Below are positions 33,818 through 42,981 of a DNA stretch of 64,000 nt, piece after piece. This DNA is from Hymenobacter psoromatis. GTDB lineage: Bacteria; Bacteroidota; Bacteroidia; Cytophagales; Hymenobacteraceae. Location: positions 2,046,001-2,110,000 of the forward strand of contig CP014771.1 in assembly GCA_001596155.1 (NCBI GenBank), given 5' to 3'. The position numbers were made by a program, and so were the translations under genes. Under the pieces are notes generated by a model, which did not search any database, was not told the origin of the DNA, and worked only from the letters and a program-made list of their open reading frames with translations. Position 1 is the stretch's first letter. Each line of letters opens with the position of its first letter.

Positions 33818-36800
33818 CTACGAGTCGCCGAAGGGGTCTTCTGCGGCGTTTTTCTTCTTCTTTTTCTTGGACTTCTTGTCCGGCTCCGCGCCGGGCTCGG
33901 CGTTGGGGTCGGCGGCGGGCTCGGCCGCTTTAGCTTTCTCCTTCTTCACCTTTTTATCGGGTTCGGGAGCGGCGGCCGGGTCGGCGGGCTGGGCCTTGTC
34001 CTTCTTGGGCTTGCTGGTAGAGTCGGGGGACGGGTCGGGGGTAGGCTTGGCGGCGGGCGCTTTGTCCTTACCCTTCCTGGCCGGCTCCACGGGGGGCGAC
34101 TCCACAGCACCGTCGCCGAAAGGGTCATTGTCCTTTTTCTTTTTCTTGCGGCTGGTTTCCACGGGCGGCTCGCCGAGGCCGGCGTCGGGGGCGGCATCGT
34201 CTGCGGCCGTTTCGTCGGGCTTCTTGCGGCGGTTTTTCTTGGCTTCGAGGGCGGCCAGGGCAGCTTCCTCGGCGGCGGCTTTTTCCTGGGCAATCTGCTC
34301 CTCGGCGGCGGCCGTGGCCTTGCGGCGGGCCAGGGCCTCCTCGGCCGACTCGCCCAGATACGTCTTGCGGAAGCGCGTGCGGAAAGCTTCTACCTCGTCG
34401 AGGTCGCCCACGAACACGCCGTACTCAGTGGCCGTGTTCTGGTCGTATTTGGCTTTGGAGCTGATGGTGTAGTTATACTTCTCATCCAACGACTGCGTAA
34501 TGAGCACATTCTTGTCGTAGCGGAAGTAGTAGAACGAGCCAGGCGAGGGCTCCAGGTAGAGCTCCACGTAGTCCTGCCCCTCCACGCGCTTGATTTCGAG
34601 CAGGCCGTTCATCAGCGCGTTGAGGGGCTGCTTGCCCACGCCGCCTACCCCCAGCTGGCCCACCGAGTACCAGGCCTGCTGCTTAGCGTTCCAGCGCAGG
34701 TCAACGCGGTTCAGCACCAGTGTGCGCAGGAACTTGGGCGAGAGCTTTTGGAGCGCGTCGGGGAGCGCGCCCATCTTGTGGTCGGCAAAGTTGCGGGCGG
34801 CCTGGTTGCCGCCAATCTGCGCCACGTTGTATAAGTCATCGGGCGAGCCGCCAATGGCATCGCCCGACGACTTAGTGAGCTTGGTCAGGTTGGCGGCCAG
34901 CATTTCCACGCTCTTGGCCGGCATAGTGGCATCGAAGGTCAGCAGCGTGCGCACCCGGTAGGCCCCCGAGTCGGGCGCGGCCACGCCCACCCCGGCCCCG
35001 GTCAGCGTAAAGTTCTTGTTGGGAGTCGTGAAGGTCATCGGGCCGCGCCAAGTCAGGTGGTCGGTCATCTCGTTGTAGGTCAGGGCCGCGCCCTCATACT
35101 GGTCGGGGTCGGCCAGGTCCTGGCGAGCCAGCGAATAAATGCCCGCCTTGGTGTCGTAGTGCAGCATTCCATCCACCTTGAAGAGCGGCAGGTCGTTCGG
35201 CGTAGTGGGCCGGCCAAAGTACAGGGGGTAGAGGCCGGGGCGCTCATCACCCCAGAACAGGCCCGCCAGCAGCGGCTCGCCGTCCTCGCCCTTGGCTTCC
35301 TTCAGGTTGATGTTGATGTTCTTGGGGTTAACCGTGTCGCGCATGGCCACCCACTCCGAGGCTGCCTTGTTCTTGCTGAAATTCAGCCGCACGTCGCCCT
35401 CAAACGCCAGGCCGCGCCGCTGCGAGTTCAGCGTCACCTCGCCCCGGTAGCCGAGGCGCGGGGCCAGGTTGAAGTGGTCGTCGGCCGCCACTTTGGCGGC
35501 CCCGGTCAGGCTCACGCTGGGGGTAGAGGTGGGCTCGTTGGCGGGCTTGCGGCTGGCCAGCGCCAGCAGGCCGCGCTTGCGGCCGGCGGTAGCCGCGGGG
35601 TGAAAGGCCGCCGAATCGGGCCGAAAGTCGCTGAAGGTGATAGAGGTAGAATCGCCGTTGGCGTACTTAAACGTGTACTTGGCCCGGCCCGTGAATTCGA
35701 GCCGCGACTTCAGCACGAGCTTGCCCAGGTAGAGCTGGTGAAATTTCGACACCGAATCCATGAGGATGCGCGCCCGCTCGATTTCCTGGAACCGCCCACC
35801 GGGCAGCACCGCTATCCGGCCCGAATCGGGCAGCACCCACGAGTCGGCAATGGCCACGTAGGGCACGCCCCGCGCTTGCAGCTTGTACTTGGCCAGGTCG
35901 TAGGTTGCGGCCGTGGCCTTGAATTTGAGCCCCAGCTGCTCGGGCATGGTGGAGGTGAAATACGAGCGCGCCGAGTCGGCCCCGGCGGCCCGTAGCTGCA
36001 CGCGCTTGCGCTTAAAGTCCCAGCGGCCCTCGCTGAGCGAGCTGCGAAAAGCGCTGTACGGCAAGTCAATATCGGCCTTGCTACCATCTTCGCGCTTGAA
36101 TTCGGCGAAGCCCTGCTTCAGGTCATAGGTAAAGCCCACGTCGTTGGCAACCAGCGCGGGCTTGCCCGCCTGGGCCGATTTAACACTGAGCAGCGCGTTG
36201 CGGCCGGAGTACGAATCGTTCTTAAAGACCAGCTCCTCGGAGCGCACGTAGCTCTGCGGGCCATCGAGGCGGCCCGCGCCGCCCACCAGGGCGGGCGTCA
36301 CCAGCAGCGAGCCTTTAAACGTGTGGTCGGCGTAGAGTTTAGCCACGGCCCCATCGGGCGGCGTGCGCAGGTGCAGGGAGTCAGTGCGCACGCCCCAGTT
36401 GATGAGGTAGCCGGGGGGTAGGCTCACCTTGGGGGAGGTCAGACTGGCCACGATGGACCCCGTTTTGCCCACGCCGGTCAGCGAATCATTGTACATCACG
36501 AAGCGGTCACTTTCCAGCTTGGCGGTGAGGTACGTAACGGTGCCATTCGCCTGCAGGCCCTCCGCGTTCAGCTCCACCTTGGCCCCGGCCGAGAGGTGGC
36601 CCTTGCCGCCGTAGAGGGGGTAGCCCCCGGCCGGCACAACATGCTTGAAGCCCATCGAACCGTCGGCCTGGGTGGTGAGCGCCGTTTTAATGGGTGGCAG
36701 GGCCGGGCTATGAAACGTGCCGATAAAGCGCCCCGTGGAGCGCCCCGTACCCATCGAGTCGAAGCTGAAGGGCGGCACGTCGAAGTAGGTAGTCGAGTCG

Positions 36801-39442
36801 TAAACGCCGCCCAGCACGTCGGGCTTGTTGAAGTACACGAAGGCCCCCGAAGAGGAGGTGAACGACGGGTATTTGGGCAGCTTCTTGCGGCCCGAGCGGT
36901 TGGTGGGCTCGTTCAGATACAGCCGACCGGTTTGAAATTTATTTTTATTGGTGAGCGTAAACTTAGCCGTCATCGCTATCCCATCGCTGACCGTCGAGTT
37001 GCGGGCCTTCTTATTGTTGCGCCGCCGGATGGTGAGCGAGTCAATCTGCGGCATATCAATGTAGTAGCCATCGTAGTCGAAGTGAAAATCCCGGCCTTTG
37101 AAGCCATAAATCGTCGTCTTAACCCGCCCGCCAAAACTCAGGTCGCGATTATGCAGCAGCCGCACTACCCCGCTGTCGGGCTGCACCACCACCGATGATG
37201 AATCGTCGGAAAAGCTGAACTGCTTCACCCCCCGCAGCTGAAGCTGGTTGGAGTTCAAATCGAGGGTAGCGCTGCGGCCCGAGCCAGTCAGCGACTTGAT
37301 ATCGATATGGTCGAAATCTTTTTTATCGCGCGCCGCGCCCACGTAGTGACGGCCCTTACGCAGTAAAATAACTTCGCCGGTCTGCTGGTTGATATCCACG
37401 TAGCCCTCACGGGCCAGGCCCTCCATCGCCGAGCGCAGGTTCGCTTCCGAGGTGTGGGTAGCCTCTGCCACGTCGTGCACGTTCAGCACGTCGCCGTGGC
37501 CGTGGGCGATGCTGTAGCCCAGCAGCATTTGCAGCGGGTGCAGGCGGTTGATAGTCTTGAGCTGCTGGTAGCGGGTGTTGGAGAAGAAATTCTTACTCTC
37601 GAAATCAGCCGAAACCTGGGTGGGGGTCGTGATGATGCTAAAGTCCATCTTGGGCTCGCGCAGGTTCCAGACCAGCATTTGCGCCCGGATATCAACCTGG
37701 TGGTAGGAGTCCGAATACGGCGCGCCGCGGTACAGGCCTTTCTCGTAGAGTAGCTTGAGCTGCTCCTTGCCTTTCAGGTATTTCAGCTCCACGCCGGGGT
37801 GGGTAATCGAATCGCCGGTGCTGGTGTAGAGCGCCACCGCCGCCCGGCTGGCCGTGATAACTGAGTCGCCGAGCACGAAATTGCGCGAAGCCGAGCGAAA
37901 GCGCAGCTTGTTGTCCTGCCGCACCGTAAAGTGGGCCAGTGAGCCATCGAGCGCCGTCGAGAGCACCTGCCCGCCCGCAATCGACACGCCGCCCTGGTAG
38001 CTGATGCCGGCGCCCACGTCCTTGAGGCGCGCGTCGTTGGTGAGTGAGATGAAGCGGGGGTAGCTGCTCTCGGTGGCACCCGGCTTGCGGCGCACGCTTT
38101 TGTAGCTGAGGGCACCCTTTATCGGGGCTTCGAGCAGCGCCGGGTAGGTCAGCGTCACGGGCTGAGCCGTGAACTCGGGCTTGCTCAAATCGAAGTCGAA
38201 GCCCGATAGCTCGGCCGTCACGGGGTTGCCCTTGATAGTCCAGGCCACCTGGCCGCCCGTGGCCACGAGGCGGCTGCTGCCCGGCGCTATCGTGCCGCTC
38301 ACCTTGCGCAGCACGATGGAGTCGCCGTTGGTGCGCATCACCAAGTCAGCGTCTTTAATTTCGATAACCGGCCCGCTCACGGGCGGGGGGTAGTAGGCAT
38401 CATAAGCCGCCGCGGCCGAGGGCACAAACGGCTGGCTGGCCTGGTCGAAGTCGTTGGTGCCGGGCGCGGGGGTAGCGACTGGTTTGGCAGCTACGGGTTT
38501 GGGCGCGGCTTTAGCCGGAGTTTTAGCCAGGACTTTGGCGGGCGCTTTTTTCTTGACCGGCGTGCCCCAGCCGTCGTTGGCAACTTTTTTCTTGGGGCTG
38601 CTCACGGGCGCGCCCCAGCCATCATCGGCAGTGTTCTTGGCGGCCTTGCTGCCGCCGCTCCACATGTCGGCGGTGTCCCAGCCATCGCTGGCGCGCTTTT
38701 TCTTGGCTACCGGCTTAGCTGACGCTGACCTTTGGTTAGGTTTGGGCGCGGGCCTGGCAGCGGCCTTAGCAACCGGCTTGGCCGCGGCGGCGGGGGGTAG
38801 GGCGGCCGGCTTGGGCGCGGCGGGCGCGTCAAACGTGGCGTTGGGGTCGGGCGCGGCGGCCACTTTGTAGGCAAACGACAGCTGCCCGCCCGTGGCCCGC
38901 AGCGCATTGAAGCCCGAGCGGTACACGTAGCCGCCGCCAAACACCCGCGCGGTAGCCATCAAATATTTTTCGACCTCGGTGGCCGGGTCTTTTTCCAGTG
39001 ACTGCCCCAGCGCGTCGAGATACTGGTCCAGCTGCTTATCGCTGAGGCCGGCTTTGGTTTTGCCATTCACCAGGGCGCTATAAAAAGCCGTGAGGTGCGG
39101 AATGGGCCGCAGCTTTTTGTCCAGCATTTTCTGCGACAGCGCGGCGATGGTCGTCTGCTGGCTGGTCGTGAGCTGGTTGCTACCCCAGAGCTGCCGCAGC
39201 TGGTCGCCCAGGTTTTTAGCCCCGGCGTTATTGGTGGCCAGCATCATCGTGCGCACGTCGATAATGAACTGCGCCGGGTCGGGCGAGAGATGGCCCGTGT
39301 AGCGGGCCACCGCCGTTTGGGCGGCGCGCGCGTCGCCCGCCGCCCGCCCATTAGGTGGGGGAGCAGCAGGTTTTGTAGTTTGAGCCCAAGCAGGCAGCAG
39401 CGGTAACGATAAAAAGAAAAATATCCTAGTTAAACACTTCAT
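33818..39442 (-). CDS. Very large secreted protein of unknown function (1874 aa)
   Basis: I do not recognise this protein beyond a feeling that long relatives exist in Bacteroidetes. It has a signal peptide (MKCLTRIFFFLSLPLLPAWAQ). A helical N-terminal part runs to about residue 200. A low-complexity Ala/Pro/Lys stretch (about 205-335) follows, with repeated Asp-Gly-Trp motifs (DGWDTAD, DDGWGAP, NDGWGTP). Then comes a very long region (about 350-1640) of short beta strands with phrases such as DLVMRTNGDSIVLRKVSG and ALDGSLAHFTVRQDN, suggesting beta-solenoid or AsmA/OstA-like architecture. The tail (about 1700-1874) is a highly charged Lys/Glu/Ala/Pro run with a DPFGD motif twice (near residues 1772 and 1870). 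No C-terminal sorting domain of the type IX system is evident. Confidence 0.75.
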   Translation of the reverse strand: MKCLTRIFFFLSLPLLPAWAQTTKPAAPPPNGRAAGDARAAQTAVARYTGHLSPDPAQFIIDVRTMMLATNNAGAKNLGDQLRQLWGSNQLTTSQQTTIAALSQKMLDKKLRPIPHLTAFYSALVNGKTKAGLSDKQLDQYLDALGQSLEKDPATEVEKYLMATARVFGGGYVYRSGFNALRATGGQLSFAYKVAAAPDPNATFDAPAAPKPAALPPAAAAKPVAKAAARPAPKPNQRSASAKPVAKKKRASDGWDTADMWSGGSKAAKNTADDGWGAPVSSPKKKVANDGWGTPVKKKAPAKVLAKTPAKAAPKPVAAKPVATPAPGTNDFDQASQPFVPSAAAAYDAYYPPPVSGPVIEIKDADLVMRTNGDSIVLRKVSGTIAPGSSRLVATGGQVAWTIKGNPVTAELSGFDFDLSKPEFTAQPVTLTYPALLEAPIKGALSYKSVRRKPGATESSYPRFISLTNDARLKDVGAGISYQGGVSIAGGQVLSTALDGSLAHFTVRQDNKLRFRSASRNFVLGDSVITASRAAVALYTSTGDSITHPGVELKYLKGKEQLKLLYEKGLYRGAPYSDSYHQVDIRAQMLVWNLREPKMDFSIITTPTQVSADFESKNFFSNTRYQQLKTINRLHPLQMLLGYSIAHGHGDVLNVHDVAEATHTSEANLRSAMEGLAREGYVDINQQTGEVILLRKGRHYVGAARDKKDFDHIDIKSLTGSGRSATLDLNSNQLQLRGVKQFSFSDDSSSVVVQPDSGVVRLLHNRDLSFGGRVKTTIYGFKGRDFHFDYDGYYIDMPQIDSLTIRRRNNKKARNSTVSDGIAMTAKFTLTNKNKFQTGRLYLNEPTNRSGRKKLPKYPSFTSSSGAFVYFNKPDVLGGVYDSTTYFDVPPFSFDSMGTGRSTGRFIGTFHSPALPPIKTALTTQADGSMGFKHVVPAGGYPLYGGKGHLSAGAKVELNAEGLQANGTVTYLTAKLESDRFVMYNDSLTGVGKTGSIVASLTSPKVSLPPGYLINWGVRTDSLHLRTPPDGAVAKLYADHTFKGSLLVTPALVGGAGRLDGPQSYVRSEELVFKNDSYSGRNALLSVKSAQAGKPALVANDVGFTYDLKQGFAEFKREDGSKADIDLPYSAFRSSLSEGRWDFKRKRVQLRAAGADSARSYFTSTMPEQLGLKFKATAATYDLAKYKLQARGVPYVAIADSWVLPDSGRIAVLPGGRFQEIERARILMDSVSKFHQLYLGKLVLKSRLEFTGRAKYTFKYANGDSTSITFSDFRPDSAAFHPAATAGRKRGLLALASRKPANEPTSTPSVSLTGAAKVAADDHFNLAPRLGYRGEVTLNSQRRGLAFEGDVRLNFSKNKAASEWVAMRDTVNPKNININLKEAKGEDGEPLLAGLFWGDERPGLYPLYFGRPTTPNDLPLFKVDGMLHYDTKAGIYSLARQDLADPDQYEGAALTYNEMTDHLTWRGPMTFTTPNKNFTLTGAGVGVAAPDSGAYRVRTLLTFDATMPAKSVEMLAANLTKLTKSSGDAIGGSPDDLYNVAQIGGNQAARNFADHKMGALPDALQKLSPKFLRTLVLNRVDLRWNAKQQAWYSVGQLGVGGVGKQPLNALMNGLLEIKRVEGQDYVELYLEPSPGSFYYFRYDKNVLITQSLDEKYNYTISSKAKYDQNTATEYGVFVGDLDEVEAFRTRFRKTYLGESAEEALARRKATAAAEEQIAQEKAAAEEAALAALEAKKNRRKKPDETAADDAAPDAGLGEPPVETSRKKKKKDNDPFGDGAVESPPVEPARKGKDKAPAAKPTPDPSPDSTSKPKKDKAQPADPAAAPEPDKKVKKEKAKAAEPAADPNAEPGAEPDKKSKKKKKKNAAEDPFGDS

Positions 39443-39500
39443 ATAATAGGACTAAAACCAGATTAAACCGGCGTAAAAGCCCCAGGCGAAGCTAAGGCGG

Positions 39501-40331
39501 CTACAATTTCGTGAAAATTGCTGAAATCCAGCTACGCAGGCTCCGATGGCGCTCATATCGCAGGCCCTGGCGGGTGGCTTCGGCCGTTATTTTGGGCAAA
39601 TCTTCCTCGTAAAACCCACTAAATAAAATTGGGTTCCCGCTGGGTAGCAGCCGGGCGTAGGCCGCCATGTCTTCGAGCAAAACATTGCGGTTGATATTGG
39701 CCAGAATGAGGTCGAAGGGCGCTTCATCGGCCAGGATTTCGGCCCCGCCCAGCCGGCACTCGATGGTGCGGCAGTGGTTTTCGGCGGCGTTGTCGCGGGC
39801 GTTTTCCACGGTCCAGGGCTCCACGTCCACGGCCAGCACCTGGCGCGCGCCCAATTTCTCAGCCATAATGGCCAAGATGCCGGTGCCGCAGCCCATGTCC
39901 AGCACGCGCTTGCCGTGGTGGTCGAGGTCGAGCTGATTCTCAATCATGAGGGCCGTGGTTTCGTGGTGGCCGGTGCCAAACGACATGCGCGGCATTATTT
40001 CGATGTCATATTCCACACCTTCGGGCCGGGGGTGAAACGGCGCCCGCACCGACACGCGGCCGGCAATGATGAGGGGCTGAAAATTCTTTTCCCACTCGCT
40101 GTTCCAGTTCTGGCGCGTGATGATGCGGTCCGAAAACGCCAGCTCGCCGAGGCCTTCGTAGCGGCTCATAATTTCGGCCACCGCATCGCGGTCAAATACT
40201 TCCTCGGTGGTGTAGGCGCAAAAGCCGGCGTCGTTGTCTTCGAAGGTGTCGAAGCCGACTTCGCCCAGCTCGGCCACCAGAATGTCGGCCAGCTCGGGCG
40301 GGGCCTGCACGGTCAGTTCAATAAAATCCAT
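39501..40331 (-). CDS. prmA: Ribosomal protein L11 methyltransferase
   Basis: 276 residues. The SAM-binding motif I is RVLDMGCGTGILAIMAEKLGARQVLAVD (about residue 148), motif II-like FDLILANINRNVL, and PRMSFGTGHHETTALMIE is the PrmA signature just before the methyltransferase fold. The N-terminal 60 residues (MDFIELTVQAPPELADILVAELGEVGFDTFED) are the small L11-recognition domain. It methylates L11 on several amino groups; loss is tolerated in E. coli. It stands alone between the large secreted protein and the broken OmpA-type gene. Confidence 0.92.
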   Translation of the reverse strand: MDFIELTVQAPPELADILVAELGEVGFDTFEDNDAGFCAYTTEEVFDRDAVAEIMSRYEGLGELAFSDRIITRQNWNSEWEKNFQPLIIAGRVSVRAPFHPRPEGVEYDIEIMPRMSFGTGHHETTALMIENQLDLDHHGKRVLDMGCGTGILAIMAEKLGARQVLAVDVEPWTVENARDNAAENHCRTIECRLGGAEILADEAPFDLILANINRNVLLEDMAAYARLLPSGNPILFSGFYEEDLPKITAEATRQGLRYERHRSLRSWISAIFTKL

Positions 40332-40517
40332 TGTAATGCGGGTGTAATGGGGGGGTAGGGCGGGCGATAAAAAAGCAGAATGCCCGCGAAGTTCGCCGGA
40401 AACCGGCCGGCGCGCCGCGCCGGCTCCTCAAGTCCTCTCACGCAGAAACTAGTGCCCGTGCGTTAACCCCTTTATTTGCAAGCGGAAACTTCCCCTCACT
40501 GTTCTTCTTTTCTCACA

Positions 40518-41563
40518 ATGATGACATCTCGCCTACCCCTGCTGGCCGCGCTGCTGCTGACTGGTGGCCTCAGCGCCTGTGGCAATAAGGACAAAGCCGC
40601 TGAGCAAACCGCGGCCGCCACTGAGCAAATTCCGGCCACCGTGCCCGCCGCCGGCAGCGGCACCCCTACCCCCGAGCCCGCCGCCGGGGTGGCCGCTACC
40701 ACGCCGCCCGCCACGTTTGACCTGAGCTCGGTGCCGGTTTCGGCGGCCAACATGGGTAGCTTTCCCTACCTCAGCAAGCTGCCTGGCTACCACCTGAACG
40801 TGCCTTCCGACAGCGTGGACTATGAGTTCGACCGCCTCTACGTATATGATGGCAAGCAGATGCTGCCGGTGGAAGGGCACGTGCTGCGGCGTGCTTATGT
40901 AGCGGTTAATGACCAAAAGGAAACCTCGGAGCTGATGATGGAGCGCAACTACGACAACCTGATAAAGAGCCTGGGCGGGGTCAAGGTCTGGTCGGGCGAC
41001 ATTCCCAGCGAAGCGAAGGACAAAGTCGGCGACGACTACGGCAAGTACCACGGCCTGGATGCCGGCAAGTCGGCGGACACCTATCTCATTCGGCAGAAGG
41101 ATAAGCAGGTGTGGGTGTAGCTGGCCCCCAACAACTACAGCTACACCCTCAACGTGGTGGAGTGGGCCGCCATGCCCCAGAAGCTAACGGTGACGCCCGC
41201 CGCCGAGCTAAAAAAAAACTAGCGGCGGAGGGCCACGTGGCCCTTTACCTGAATTTTGACCCGGATAAAGCCACCCTGCGGCCCGCTGCCCAGCCGGTGC
41301 TGGCCGAGGTGCGGACGCTGCTCACCCAGAGCCCCGAGCTGCGCCTGGCCGTGCAGGGCCACACCGACAACACGAGCACGCCCGCCCACAACCAGCAGCT
41401 GAGCGAGGCCCGCGCCCAGGCCGTAGTGGCCGCCCTCACCGCGCAGGGCATCGCCGCCAGCCGCCTGAGCGCCAGCGGCTTCGGCCAAACCAAGCCGCTG
41501 GCCGACAACGCCACCGAAGCCGGCCGCGCCCAAAACCGCCGCGTAGAGCTGGTGAGGCAGTAG
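40518..41563 (+). pseudogene. OmpA-type lipoprotein, broken by a stop and a frameshift
   Basis: From the ATG at 40518 comes a lipoprotein signal (LLLTGGLSAC) and about 200 residues of a periplasmic part (LSKLPGYHLNVPSDSVDYEFDRLYVYDG...KQVWV), ending at a TAG (41118-41120). The same frame continues sensibly past it (LAPNNYSYTLNVVEWAAMPQKLTVTPAAELKK), so the TAG probably replaced a CAG (Gln). A second lesion lies at the A-run near 41210-41218: one base fewer than needed, after which the +1 frame encodes an intact OmpA peptidoglycan-binding domain (HVALYLNFDPDKATLRPAAQPVL...LAVQGHTDNTST...RLSASGFGQTKPLADN...NRRVELV) to 41563. Two independent lesions suggest decay, unless the assembly is poor here. 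Confidence 0.75.
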
Positions 41564-41579
41564 CGCCTACCCCCAAACG

Positions 41580-41636
41580 CAACAATCGCCGCCGCCCGAA
41601 ACCTCCACGATTTCGGACGACGGCGATTGCTTTTAA
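41580..41636. terminator. Terminator-like hairpin
   Basis: AATCGCCG and TTTCG-containing halves pair (CAATCGCCG...CGGCGATTG) around a loop at about 41601-41609, then TTTTAAG. It lies between convergent genes. Confidence 0.6.
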
Positions 41637-41654
41637 GAAGCAAAGGCAAGAAAA

Positions 41655-42026
41655 CTAATTTTGCTTGCAGCCCGCAAAGGAACGGACCTTGGTGTAGTGA
41701 ATGGCAAAGTCGGCCCGGCTGCGGTCGGTGGTCACGTAGAGCACGTAGTCGGCGAATTCGCGGTTTTCGGTTGGGCACCACAGGCCGGCCTGGTCGGCGA
41801 AGAGTTTGTTGGTTTCGTTGAAAACCAGCACGTCGGCAAAAGCCTGCTCGGGTTCGACGTACACCACGGCGAAGCACGAATTGGCCCGGCGCGGGTCCAT
41901 TTCGAGGTACACCGAGCCGTAGATTTTACACGGCTCGACCGAGCCCGCCGGGTGCGCCGCCGGCCCTACCCCCCCCGAAACGGGCGAAGTGACGAGCAGC
42001 AAAAAAGTGAGTAAAAGCGAGAGCAT
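41655..42026 (-). CDS. Small secreted protein, possible DUF6150-type
   Basis: 123 residues with an N-terminal hydrophobic signal (MLSLLLTFLLLVTSPVSG). The mature part, KIYGSVYLEMDPRRANSCFAVVYVEPEQAFADVLVFNETNKLFADQAGLWCPTENREFADYVLYVTTDRSRADFAIHYTKVRSFAG, has the pattern of short Bacteroidetes proteins in which IYGSVY and ADFxIxYT recur. I recall them as DUF6150, but that label is from memory. Four Cys residues in the mature part could form disulfides, fitting a periplasmic location. Function unknown. Confidence 0.55.
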   Translation of the reverse strand: MLSLLLTFLLLVTSPVSGGVGPAAHPAGSVEPCKIYGSVYLEMDPRRANSCFAVVYVEPEQAFADVLVFNETNKLFADQAGLWCPTENREFADYVLYVTTDRSRADFAIHYTKVRSFAGCKQN

Positions 42027-42132
42027 GGCCGGGGCTGCGAAGAAAAAGTGAGGCAGATTTTTACGGGTTTAACGCATCAAAGGCAAGAATTCTGCCCAAA
42101 GTGCAAACCCTTCCCCCGGCAGTGCCAGGGCG

Positions 42133-42897
42133 CTAGAAGGACTTTACAATCTCGGCAAAATCGCGCGATTTCAGTGATGCGCCCCCGATGAGGCCGCCAT
42201 CGACGTCGGGTTGAGAGAAGAGTTCGCGGGCGTTCTGCGCGTTGCACGAGCCACCGTATAAAATGGTGGTATCGGCCGCCGTGGCCGCGTCGTAGGCCGC
42301 CGCCACCTGCGCCCGAATGAAGGCGTGGACTTCCTGCGCTTGCTGGGTGCTGGCCGTGCGCCCCGTGCCAATGGCCCAAATGGGCTCGTAGGCAATCACT
42401 ACCCCCCTAAATTCTTCCTTAGTGAGGTGAAAAAGGCCGGCGGCCAATTGCTGGCCCAGGAAGTCGAAAGTTTCGTCGGCCTCGCGGGTTTCGAGGCTTT
42501 CGCCCACGCAAAAAATCGGCTTCAGGCCGGCTTTCAGGGCGGTTTTCAGCTTTTCGGCCAGCAGGCCATCGTCTTCGCGGAAGTGCTGGCGGCGCTCGGA
42601 GTGGCCCAGAATCACGTAGTCGCAGCCCACCGATTGCAACTGCTTGGCCGAGACCTCGCCGGTGTAGGCCCCGCTTTCTTTTTGGTGAAAATTCTGCGCG
42701 CCGAGGGCGGGGTTGCCGCCGTCGCCCAGCAGCTGGCCCACGGCCATCAGCAGGGGGTAGGGCGGGCAAATGACCACTTGCGGACGCTCGGCGGGCAGCT
42801 CGGTATTCAGCAGCTGCACGAGTTCGGTGGTCAGGGCCTGCGCTTCGGGCAGGGTGAGGTTCATTTTCCAGTTGCCGGCAACGAAATTCTGGCGCAT
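42133..42897 (-). CDS. tpiA: Triosephosphate isomerase
   Basis: 254 residues from the ATG at 42897; the longer open frame upstream is not family-like. The substrate Lys is in FVAGNWKMN, the electrophilic His in YVILGHSERRQHF, and the catalytic Glu in IAYEPIWAIGTGRTAS; the phosphate loop GGSCNAQNARELFSQPDVDGGLIGGASL closes the barrel. It interconverts dihydroxyacetone phosphate and glyceraldehyde 3-phosphate in glycolysis. A -7-like TACTTTTG is on the minus strand at 42942-42949. Pyruvate kinase, another glycolytic gene, lies about 6 kb away but is not linked. Confidence 0.95.
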   Translation of the reverse strand: MRQNFVAGNWKMNLTLPEAQALTTELVQLLNTELPAERPQVVICPPYPLLMAVGQLLGDGGNPALGAQNFHQKESGAYTGEVSAKQLQSVGCDYVILGHSERRQHFREDDGLLAEKLKTALKAGLKPIFCVGESLETREADETFDFLGQQLAAGLFHLTKEEFRGVVIAYEPIWAIGTGRTASTQQAQEVHAFIRAQVAAAYDAATAADTTILYGGSCNAQNARELFSQPDVDGGLIGGASLKSRDFAEIVKSF

Positions 42898-42981
42898 CAG
42901 AGAAAGGCTAAAAAGTAAGAAACAACCGCGAGGGCTCGGGGCAAAAGTACGGCACCGGGGCAGCCCCGCCCTACCCCCCAC

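Noticed and set aside
41118..41222. Programmed frameshifting as the sole explanation of the OmpA-type gene
   Set aside because: The A-run could slip, but an in-frame TAG about 90 bases earlier would still stop translation, so decay or sequence error is simpler.
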